Source: Diphasiastrum complanatum (Eukaryota; Streptophyta; Lycopodiopsida; Lycopodiales; Lycopodiaceae). Taken from it: a DNA stretch of 64,000 nt. The translations under genes were made by a program, and so were the position numbers. The notes under the pieces were generated by a model. That model was not told the DNA's origin and ran no database searches. It was given only the letters and a program-made list of their open reading frames with translations. Shown piece by piece: positions 10,600 to 20,460 of the stretch (position 1 is the stretch's first letter; each line of letters starts with the position of its first letter). The stretch spans positions 8,494,864 through 8,558,863 of the forward strand of contig CM055111.1 of NCBI GenBank assembly GCA_029204225.1, read 5' to 3'.

Positions 10600-11913
10600 A
10601 TTAGAAGTTGCTTATTGGTTCAATCTGAATCCACAGGAATAATTTTGAGTGACATTTATGTGTTTTTTATTTCATTTGATTCAGGTTAGATTGATACAAA
10701 TGTGAAGTATTTCAAATCATTCAAGATCCAATCCATGTCCCTGATCTTTGGTTACAATAAGGAGCAAACCAACAATCCTGCCAATGTAGAAAAATCAGCA
10801 TCTACCTACAAAATGAGATGCAAACTCTATGAGATACTAATCAGACATAAACCAAAACATAAAATATAGTTGATGTCTGTACAATTACGATACCCTACTG
10901 TAATTCACACGTGTGGAACCAAAAAATGCAATAAATGATCATTCTACACATAGAATTGCAAGATAACATCATGAGAGTGCACCAATGAGTAGCAGAACCC
11001 AAAGAGGACCATGTATAATGATGAAATGAGAGAGAGAAGAGAGAAGATTTGTCTCTCCACGATTTACATCTTTTCATAACAGGTCCAAGCCCTATTTGGC
11101 CTTCACACAATGAAGTGCAAGCCTAGATCTCTTCTTGTATCTAGCTAACTCTTGTGCACCTAGAGTTCATCTTCATCTTCAATCAAGAATTCATAAAGGT
11201 CTTGGAGCACCAAGAGTGACTCCATCCTAACCTTCCAAATAGCATATTTTGTAGAATTCAATCTCTCACTAGCTTCTAGAAGGTATGCTCTAGCAGATCC
11301 CATCTTACTAACGACATCTACAAACAAGAAATAGATTTGATTGACTTGAAACCCACAAAGGTCTCACACTTGCAGTCTTTCACTCAAATTTGATTTCTAA
11401 TCCAACAAATGGACTTATAATGACAGTTCTATCACTCCATCGCAAAGCTGGAATGAAGATAAGATGAAGTGAAAACTACTTTCAAACAAATCTTGCCAAG
11501 AAATGGATTTGATTGTCTCTAGAAACTTACTAAGGTCTCTCTCTTGTAGTGTTTCACTCAAATTAGATTTCTAATCCAACAAATGGACTTATAATCTCAG
11601 ATCTAGCACTCCCTCACAAAGATGGAATGAAGATAAGATGATGTGAAATCTACTTACAATCAAATCTTGCCAATATTGGCTATTTTTGGACAAAAAAATG
11701 ATTGAATCTCTTGTACAAATCTAAGATCAAAGCCCTTGTACTTGGCTCTGATACCATGTGAAAGTACAATACTTTGAGGACCAAAAATGGATCTTAGAAG
11801 ATCCACAAGAGAGATTATGTGCTTGCTTAACAATTCATAAAAAAACTAGACAATAAATGTTGATCTAGATTAGCAATTTGACACATAACAAGTATGGATA
11901 ATCAATAAACAAG
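10600..11913 (-). repeat. Second palindrome arm (T'), truncated
   Basis: This is the reverse complement of 5757-7437, in order: LTR-like segment with TATA (near 11080), Copia gag remnant (about 11100-11340, with a two-base deletion closing the frame), and primer site (11744-11756). About 338 bp between gag and primer site are missing compared with 43755-44100. It ends abruptly at 11913, where Gypsy sequence begins with an AAG overlap. Confidence 0.85.
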
Positions 11914-12960
11914 CTCTCGGCCTCAAAAGTTGCTTCTTCGGCAAGGAAGGTAGGATATCTTTTATGAAGAACCTCGGCTCACTCCCAGGTAGCCTCCTCG
12001 GTTGTCTAATCCTTCCACTTCACGAGATACTCCTTGCAGATCGTATGCCTCAACCTACGTCCCCGTGTATCTTGAATTTCTTCTGACTCATGTGGCAAAG
12101 ACCTAAATTCCTTGAAGGATAATCTCCGTCCTTGAGAACTCTCTTCAGTCTACTAACATGGAACATTGGGTGAACCTTGGACCCTTCTGGCAAAGCCAGT
12201 TTATAAGCCGAGCTTCCAACACTCTTTAGTACCGCAAATGGTCCACAATATCTAGGAGATAAGTTCGGACACTTACGTCTCCGCAGAGTTTCAGATTTCT
12301 CTAGAACTCGCAAATAAACTTCATCTCCTTCCTTAAAGGCTACTAGCCTACGGGTTTTATCCGCATAATGTCGAGATCACACTTGCATCTGTTGGACATT
12401 CTCTCTAGCAACCTTTAACATCCAACATGTCTTGGAGAAAATCCTTGACAGTTTGTATCTGCTCTCTCTCGAGTCCCACTGCCATTGGGGCTCGAGGTTG
12501 ATACCCGTACATCAACATGAATGCACTATACCAAGTGGTATCATGCTTCAAGCTATTATAGGCAAACTCCAACAACGGAAGATATTCTTCCCAGTTAGAC
12601 TGTTTGCTACTCACATAAGCTCTCAACATATATTCTAGGACTTGGTTGACTCTTTCTGTTTGACCATCCGTCTATGAGTGGTTAGAAGTACCCCTTTATA
12701 GCTTAGTTTCTAACTTAAGAAACACCTCTTGCCAAAAATTGCTAGTAAACTCAGGATCTCTATCACTAACAATACTTGACGGAAGTCCATAGAGCCTATA
12801 AATATTTTCGATGAAGAACCTGTGGCTAACTCAGGCGCCCTCACTGTAGTCTTAGTTGGGATAAACCTGACCATTTTAGTCAACCTATCCATGATTACTA
12901 ATAGAATCCCCAGCGTCATGCCGGTCATTGCTAAAGCACAAACAGGTGACAAACGCTATG
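11914..12960 (-). pseudogene. Gypsy relic I: integrase core and C-terminal domain
   Basis: From high to low coordinates on the minus strand: part of the integrase core (IMDRLTKMVRFIPTKTTV), then [16 protein letters not shown], the YGYQPRAP segment, and the C-terminal GPF/chromo-type region (CGPFAVLKSVGSSAYKLALP, HVSRLKRVL). Frameshifts and stops separate these pieces. The 5' two thirds are missing. The polypurine tract and LTR that follow in the copy at 59115-59605 are lost here at the 11913 junction. Nearly identical to 59606-60655. Confidence 0.85.
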
Positions 12961-13361
12961 TTTCCGCCCAACCATAGAGGTACTACCACCTCACTCCCCT
13001 GCACTAGAGCTATAGACCAACATCAAGCAAGCTCAGATCTCCTGTAAGCCATGGTGTCCCATACCACCAAGAATTACCCTTGACCCTCGCCTACCTACAT
13101 CCTGAGGCCTGGATAATCGTCCTGACCTGACCAACAGTGGAAGAGCTCTTCATTCTCCAGAAGAAAATGAATACCAAGCTTATCTTACAATCCCTAAGGA
13201 TTCAAAGGTACTTTGGACGGGAAAATGCCATAAGCTTTCTCCTCGTTACACGTTGGAAGGGCAAGTCAGATGATGAGGACACTTGGAAGAGAGAAGACTA
13301 TTTAAGATTGAACTTCCCTAGTTTGCTCCCATTAGGAGGAGACTCTTAAAGGGGGAGAGAA
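12961..13361 (+). pseudogene. Gypsy relic III: chromodomain and polypurine tract
   Basis: On the plus strand, opposite to both neighbours, a chromodomain-like end is readable (LLVTRWKGKSDDEDTW, then KREDYL), followed by a stop and a polypurine tract AAAGGGGGAGAGAA (13348-13361). A chromodomain directly before the polypurine tract is the hallmark of chromovirus Gypsy elements, where it steers integration to marked chromatin. Everything upstream is missing. The copy is at 60655-61056. Confidence 0.75.
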
Positions 13362-13560
13362 TGTTACGTACCCATAAGGGCACACAACATGAAACATGAG
13401 GTGATGGTCTCTTTATGGGATGAAACGCTGATCTGGAGCTATAGGTCTTTTGGGTGCCATGTGTCAATGTCTTATTGGCTCGCAGTGACTCGTTGTTATG
13501 GACCTGCGCAAGTCTGCACACACCCAGGTTCCGACCTCAATTTCTAGAGGTGAGCAACCG
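13362..13560 (+). mobile_element. 3' LTR start of Gypsy relic III
   Basis: The sequence after the polypurine tract begins TGTTACGTACCC, a normal TG LTR start, and runs about 200 bp before merging into the next minus-strand Gypsy relic. The end of the LTR is not identifiable. The copy begins at 61057. Confidence 0.6.
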
Positions 13561-13564
13561 CGGT

Positions 13565-16500
13565 TAGCATAAAGCTGAGCTCTATCCTGAGCGGTTTTTA
13601 TGCTTTCCTTGGCCACTAGCAGCATTTATTGCATATCTTGCAGGAAATCTACTATAGCTTGCACCTTGAGACCTTTGAGTCCGACCAAAACTAGCTGAAA
13701 GCCATACATCAACATAACAGACTGAATCCGATGGCAGAATTTTTGGCACTATTGTACACGAACTCAACCATTGGGAGATACTTTTCTCAATCAAACTGTC
13801 GGTGAGAAACATATCCTCTAAGCATATCTTCCAACGTCTGGTTGACACGTTCTGTCTGCCCATCAGATTCTGGGCGATCTGAAGAACTAAGACTAAGGGT
13901 TCTTTCAAGTTTTTCAAAAACTGCTTGCCAGAACTTGCCAGTGAACTTGGAGTCTCGATCAGTAACAATATCATTTGGCAAACCATACAATCTGAACAAC
14001 TTTTCAACGAAAAGCTTGGCTAGTTCAGATGCCTTGACAGTTAATTTAGTTGGTGTAAATTGCGCCATCTTGGTTAGCCTGTCAACCACCACCCAAATGG
14101 CATCATGATCACTCCGGGTTTTAGGGAGTCCAACCACAAAATCCATTGAAATACTTTTCCATTTTTTGGTGGGAATGTCCAAGGGATGTAGAAGACCCGC
14201 AACTTTGAGTCTTTTTGCTTTATTTTGCTGGCATGGTTCACAACCTTGAATGTATGCCTCGACATGACCTTTCATCTTAGGCCAGAAGAAATTCTGCCTA
14301 ACAAGGTCAAGTGTCCTCTGTATGTCTGGGTGACTAGCACAAGGGTTGTCATGACACTGCTATAGGATTTGGGCCTGCAAGTCTTCCCTATCTAGCACAA
14401 AAGCCTTTCCCTTTCAGAAAAGCAAGCCATTCCTTATGGAATAGTCTTCAAGTATCTTATCATTTCAGGATTGCTTGGGATCATGCATCCCAAGGTCATC
14501 ACTAGATCTAGAATTTCCTATCAGGACATCTAGCCAGATGCGACCGAAAAAGCTATCTGTTCAACAAAGATCCCGTAGTGAAAGATACAAATCAGATTGG
14601 ATCTCAGCAAAGCATAACTGATGTAACCTGATCTAAGATCAATCTTGGAGAAATACTTACCTCCATTCAGACAATAAATATGGGAAATCTGTTCTTGATG
14701 GTTAAATCATTTAACTTCTAAATGTCACCACACAAACGTGTGCCTCCATCCTTTTTACTAACTAAAAGGATTGGTGCTCCCTAAGGGGACTTATTAGGCC
14801 GAATATGGCCCATCCTAAGGAGTTCTTGTAACTGCTTACTCTTCCTTGATGCTAACCCTGTATGGAAAAAGAGATACAGATTGGCTTCCAGGAAGCAACT
14901 CAATCTGATGGTCAACACTCCTTTGGGGAGGTAGGCCATAAGAAAAAACATCGCTATATTCTTGCCTAAGCTTGTTAAGCTAGGTAGGCTTCCAATGAAT
15001 GTTTCTCTAATGTTAGATATATGTGTGAGAGAAATAACACTTCAGGGATTATTTAAAGGCACATTCAAAGGCAAATGCGATAATTCAATATTTAGAATCT
15101 GGACTGCATGGTCATCCACATAAATTTCATCTTTCAAGAAACAAAGATAAACTTTATTACCAGAATCTTTCAAATATTCAACAACTTCTAAAGCAAAAAC
15201 CATAGGATCAAAAGGCCTATTTACATCGCCTTGTAGCTCAAACAACGAGCCCTTATACAAAAAAGAAATACTATGAGTAACATAATCCTTTCTTAAAGAC
15301 TCATTTTTAGAATAAAACCATTCTTTTCTTAAGATTATGTCTACACTATCCAAATTCATGATATGACAATCTAGCGGTTCAACATAATCCTGAATCTAAA
15401 GCGGCAGTTGAGGAACATCCCAAACTTGGCGATCTTCCCCTGATGCCATTTTCACCACATCAAGTGATTACTTGGTGCGGTAGCTGCCTTGAGCTTCTAC
15501 ACCAGCTTAGCATTTATGAAGTTATGTGTGGAACCATCATAAAAAAGAACAGTCACAGTTTGGCGTCCTACGACTCCATTCATACGAATGAGATCGTGGG
15601 GGCCAAAAATAGTTTATTAAAGGATAAGTCAACAAAAGAAATATTAGAATTACCTGGCGCTTTAAAGGATTTAGGTTGCCTGCCAGATTTCTTTTGCTTT
15701 TTCTTTGGACAATGTTTTGGCAGATGCCCCTTCTCCATACAGGAAAAGCACAAGTCGTTGGTTCTCGTGTTGTCAAAATCCGCGCGATCCAACTTGACGC
15801 GCTTTTTTCCGCCTTGGGAATCGGTGTCCGTCTTGTCTCTGCACCGCTTCTTGAAAATTTTCTTTTCTTTTTGTTCAGCCTTGGGCATACTTTGCTCCTT
15901 GCGAGAGGCAAAATCGGCGTCATTGACGATTTCCACAAAGCGAACTGCATCCTTGATAGTTTGCGGTTGGTTACGCCGCACTTCTAGTTGAAATTCTTTC
16001 GAAAGCCCCAATATAAAGTGTAGTTTAAACAGGATAGGATCGATTCGCAAAGCGAATCGGGGCAAAATCTCTTGGAATGCTTGGATATAGGCATCTAACG
16101 GTCTAGTACCCATCTGCACGGTGGCGAAATGCCGCCAATGCTCAAAGTCATCCAACATCGAAAGCAAAGTCGTTTTAAAGGCTTCTTGAAAGGCATCCAT
16201 GTAGAAGGGGCACCAGCCCTCTCCTTCAGATCTTGCCACCAAGTGAACGCCTTGCCACGTAAAAACATGAGAGCAGAATTGATCTTTGTACTATCAGGCA
16301 CATCGTGCATGGAAAAATGACTATTCCACCGATCGAGCCATGACAATACCACATCAGGAAGCCGAACCTTCTTTTCACCTGAAAAGAATTCCGGATTAAA
16401 CATTGGATCAACACCAGCGGACCGCAAGTGCGTCGAAGAATGCCACTCTTGCTCGGTCGCGGCATGCTTGGCTTGCATGTCCAAGATTTGGTTTTGCAGC

Positions 16501-16592
16501 AAGTTCAAAGCCTGAACAAGTTGATTAGTATCTACATCAGAAGGAGGTGGTAGTGAAGACGGTCCTCCACCCAAGGGCATAGCAGGATCCAT
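13565..16592 (-). pseudogene. Gypsy relic II: gag to integrase with RT deletion
   Basis: From 16592 downward: gag starting MDPAMPLGG with a leucine/glutamine-rich coiled region, a capsid segment (FTWWQDLKE, MDAFQEAF), and one CCHC knuckle CFSCMEKGHLPKHC (about 15720). A protease segment (YDGSTHNFI near 15540; EWFYSKN at 15042-15359) follows, then RT fingers (SKKDGGTRLC near 14740). Next comes an integrase zinc region (CEPCQQNKAKR), core (MDFVVGLPKT, VVVDRLTKMAQF) and [17 protein letters not shown] frameshift near 16215 splits gag. RT passes from the first palm strand straight to the integrase zone, so the YxDD and RNase H are absent. The copy is 61265-64000. Confidence 0.9.
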
Positions 16593-16599
16593 GGGGCGC

Positions 16600-17068
16600 T
16601 AAGGAAGGAGACAAATAAAAAACGACAAGAGATTTGCAACAAAATGGCTTAGAGAGCTTGAGAGAACTACTCAAGGAGACTAGGCCACAATTAAGCTCCT
16701 CAATGATGGAAATGGAGTCTTTACCCCCCATCCCCCTCCTTTTCCTTCCTAAAAAGCGTTGTTGGGCATAGAGCCTAAAACTGCCTGTGCACATAGACAT
16801 GCAAGGTCCTAACTCCCCTATACATAGATTCATCTAGAATAAAGTCTCTATGCATGGATCCTCTATTCATAGAATTGTTATTGATAACTCTACACATGCA
16901 TACTTTGTACTAACTCCATTTAGTGTGTTTTGGGCCTCACAAATATATTAGTTACTTCTGGGTCACGTCCAGTATGACGTGGTATACCTAACAACTTGAT
17001 TCATTGGAGTGCTGTGTATCCAAGACTAGGAGTATACTGAATCCTATGTACTGGTCATGGACATAACA
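16600..17068 (-). mobile_element. Single LTR shared between two Gypsy bodies
   Basis: On the minus strand the segment starts TGTTATGTCC right after a polypurine tract (17069-17081, AAGGGGGGAAAA type) of the upstream Gypsy relic H. It runs about 450 bp to the gag start of relic II at 16592. It has CTATGTATAGGGG as a possible TATA region. A primer site at its far end is not recognisable. The order pol end - polypurine tract - LTR - gag indicates tandem bodies sharing one LTR. Confidence 0.6.
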
Positions 17069-17081
17069 TTTTCCCCCCCTT

Positions 17082-17910
17082 GAACTGCTCATGTCCTCAA
17101 AAGCTGAACTTAGGAAAACTCTTCTCTACGCTATCAACTCTCTCCCATGAATCATCGTCCTCAGTACAACCTTTCCACTGAATTAGGCACTCAGAGATAG
17201 AACGATTTCTCAATTGTTTATCTCTAGTTCTGAGCACTTTCTCCAGTTCCAAAGGTACACTAAGCGACAAATCTTCCAAATGGGATAAATTCTCATCCGA
17301 TCCAACTGTATCACCTTCATGTGAACTTAGTTTCAAACGACTTACATGACATACTGGGTGTGCATCCGATTTTCCTTGAAGATGGATTTCATACGCCAAA
17401 GAACCAATTCTACGTACAATCCTGAATGGTCCACAAAAATGGGTGGACAGTTTGTAATGCTTCCCTGTACGTAACGTCTAACAATCTTTTGGAATCCTAA
17501 GGTATACCCAATCATCAACTTTGAAATATCTTGGAGATCTCTTAAAATCCGTATAGTGTTTAACTCTATCCTGAGCACTACGGATACTATCTTTAGCCAC
17601 TTGCAGCATCTCTTGCATATCATGCAGAAAATCAGCAACCTTCTGGATATTAACAGACTTCATCTCAACATTTACTGGAGGTCTAGGTTGAAAACCGTAC
17701 ATATGCATAAAAGCTTAACCTGTAGCAGTATGTTTTCTACTATTATATGCAAACTCAACCAGTGGGAGGTAATCTTCCCAATGAGATTGCCTATGAGAAA
17801 ACATCCTGAAAATAACTTCCATAGTTTGATTAGTCCTTTCTGTCTAGCCATTTGATTCAGGGTAATTAGAAGAACTTAAACTCAGAGAAGTTTCCAATTT
17901 ATGGAATACT
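17082..17910 (-). pseudogene. Gypsy relic H: integrase end and chromodomain
   Basis: Downward from 17910: the end of the integrase core, YGFQPRPPVNVEM, a KHYTDFKRSPRYFKVDDWVY segment, the GPF-type region (about 17400-17450), SDAHPVCHVSRLKLS and a chromodomain (LIQWKGCTEDDDSWE) that ends just before the polypurine tract. It is the same family as the plus-strand element at 36543-39617, which lacks the chromodomain end. Stops and small shifts are present. It is cut at 17910, inside the integrase, by block Y sequence. Confidence 0.85.
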
Positions 17911-18497
17911 GCTATGAGGAAAGATGTCGAACCTCACAAATGGTTATAGATCCGATTTGGAGCCATCAAGCATCATCAAACTGATATAGGTCTCTCTCTT
18001 TTTCTTTTTCTTTTTCAAGTGTCTTATTAATTGGGTAGAGGAATCACTCCCCTCCTTGTTACACTGTTTTCGTTCCCAATTTTTTCCTCTCTTTAACCCC
18101 CCATATGCTTCTATATCAATCAATCATGTGCCCGTTACAACAATGCATGATGCCCTATGTAGCTTAGAGTATATGTGGAGTGTATGGATATGAATGCATT
18201 CATTCAATGTTGCAATCTGTTGGTCCAATCACGTCGTGGCTATATGATGCAAGTGTAGGGGTGGTGGGTGCAAATGACTTTGACTTCTGGATCATCATAT
18301 TTCTGCACTTCAACAAGGGCTCATGCATACAACAACAGACATCATTTCTAGGAATAATTTTGATTTGTCTCTTTTATTTTTTATAACATACAGATTGGAA
18401 AAGAAATTCACCAAACAACAAGATTAACAAAGTAGGAAAATGAACAAATGAAATAAAACATAGACTTCCTATTTTCCCTTATCCCATAGGTAAAATC
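17911..18497. repeat. Third copy of block Y (partial)
   Basis: About 587 bp match 1345-1930 in the same orientation with small differences. The left join is inside a Gypsy integrase and the right join is AGGTAAAATC followed by unrelated GGGTGGGTT. No target-site duplication was visible at the joins. The occurrence of exactly this sub-block in isolation suggests it is an element or LTR in its own right. Confidence 0.75.
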
Positions 18498-20460
18498 GGG
18501 TGGGTTGAAGATGGAAACAGAAGCACTGGTGCAAGGTTTCTAGTTTATAAAGGCCATAGCATCAGACAGGAAAAAATTTGGTGAAAAATTGACAATTTTG
18601 AAGCCAGTTGAAAATTGAAACTAGGCTTAAGATTACAGTTTTCTACACAGTTTGTGCACCGTTTTGGATGTTGTAAGGACATGAAGGAAGCTAATTATAC
18701 TGTCAACCAGCCATGGAGAGATTTTGAGGTTTATATCAGAGAGTTGTTTGCAGACAGTTAACCTAGCAGATTTGCGATAAAAGGTGAAAAAAGCCACTTT
18801 GTCAAGTTGAGTCAAAATCCCCGTTTCTCCACGGAATTTCATGATTGAACAACTGGAGACTTAGAATCAGTAAGGCGACCGTATTCTAGGCCTCAGATCG
18901 TGCTCAATTTGATCTAAAATAGAGCTTGATTAAGCTGAAAATGAGCAGGGTAGGCGCAGCCGCAAATAGAGAGAGAGCGTGGCTCGTGCGCGTCCAACCA
19001 AGTTGAAGTCGTAGTGTCTCGAGGGAGCTGGTGTCTCCAAATAAAGAGTTCGACGCACGGTCATGTTGGTGATCACAGGATAAGCTCCTTTCTAGATTGA
19101 CGGTGGTGATCTGGAAAAGGGAGCACCATCGTATCAAATCTGATCGTTGGATCTCCTTAAATCCACTTGAATTTCAATGGAAGGGGCCTGAAGTGCAATT
19201 CACATTGCAACTTCATTAAAAATTTTCAAAGTGAAAGTTGAGCTGGGTCCCAATTTCATGAAAGGTGAAGTTTCTTCACTTTGAAGAAACAGTTAAAAAA
19301 CTAGAAAAGTCCCTATTTTTGGGTCCTTTGTCCGTTTTGACCCAAACGAAAGGCTATAACCTCCAAACGAAGGGCACCCGGATTGTACCTGCAAGTACGG
19401 TACAGCAAAACAGAGTGATTGCAGCAAAAAAAGTGTTCGGAGTGCACCAAAAGTGATTTCACCATTCCATTGGGCACATAGTTTGGAGTTGACGACTGAG
19501 TGCATTTCTAAAGGTGACACCAATTTGGCTTTCAATTTGGTGGAAAAGCAGCGAGTGGCCTGGTAAGGGAAAAGGTGAAGGTCATTATTTTCAATTTCTG
19601 ACATCATAGTTGGCCTCGGCATACTGCTTTTAGCCTATGACAGAAGTTTCAAGTAGTAGGGCGACCCTATTCTAGGCCTCAGATCGTGCTCAATTTGATC
19701 TAAAACAGAGTTTGATCAAGCTAAAAGTGGGTGGGGTAGACCCGGCCGCAGACAGAGAGCGAGCATGGCTCACGCGCGTCCAACCAAGCTGAAGTCGTAG
19801 TGTCTCGAGGGAGCTGGTGTCTCCAAGAAAAGAGTTCGATGCACGGGCAGGCTGGTGACCACAGGATAAACTCCTTTGTAGATCGACGATGGTGATCTGG
19901 AAAAGGGAGCACCATCGGATCAAATCTGAGCGTTGGCTCTCCTTAAATCCACCGAAATTTCAATGAAAGGGGCCTGAAGTGCAATTCACATTGCAACTTC
20001 ATTAAAAATTTTCAAAGTGAAAGTTGAATTGGGTCCCAATTTCATAAAAGGTGAAGTTTATTCACTTTGAAGAAACAGCTGAAAAACTAGAAAAGTCCCT
20101 ATTTTTTGGGTCCTTTGTCCGTTTTGACCCAAACGAAAGGCTATAACCTCCAAACGAAGGGCACCCAGATTGTACCTGCAAGTACAGTACAACAAAACAG
20201 AGTGATTGCAGCGGAGAAAGTGCTCGGAGTGCGCCAAAAGTGATTTCACCATTCCATTGGGCACGTAGTTGGGAGTTCATGACTGAGTGCATTTCTAAAG
20301 GCGACACCGATTTGGCTTTCAATTTGGTGGAAAAGCGGCGAGTGGCCTGGTAAGGAAAAAAGTGAACGTCATTATTTTCAGCTTCTAACATCACAGTTGG
20401 CCTCGGCATACTGCTTTTAGCCTACGACATGGGAGAGTCCATTTTCAAGCAGTTTTTTCG
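18498..20460 (+). repeat. 5' leader of Copia element with a 786-bp tandem duplication
   Basis: Two units of 786 bp lie at about 18868-19653 and 19654-20430. Anchors such as GGCGACC (18874, 19660) and CTGCTTTTAGCCTA (19625, 20411) are exactly 786 apart. The units are diverged by scattered substitutions. A 21-bp piece (starting ACATGGGAGAG) is then repeated at 20427 and 20468, just ahead of gag. A degenerate primer-like TAGCATCAGACAGG lies near 18556. No 5' LTR was found; it appears lost at the 18497 join. Short open frames on the minus strand here are treated as chance. Confidence 0.75.

Noticed and set aside
5757-11913. A DNA transposon with very long terminal inverted repeats (foldback or giant MITE)
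   Set aside because: The inverted arms contain LTR, primer site and gag sequences and extend beyond any shared terminus; no transposase and no target duplication were seen at the edges.
18904-20409. Repeated minus-strand frames (such as 18904-19137 and 19690-19923)
   Set aside because: Their similarity comes only from the 786-bp tandem duplication of the Copia leader; frames are short and lie antisense to the element.
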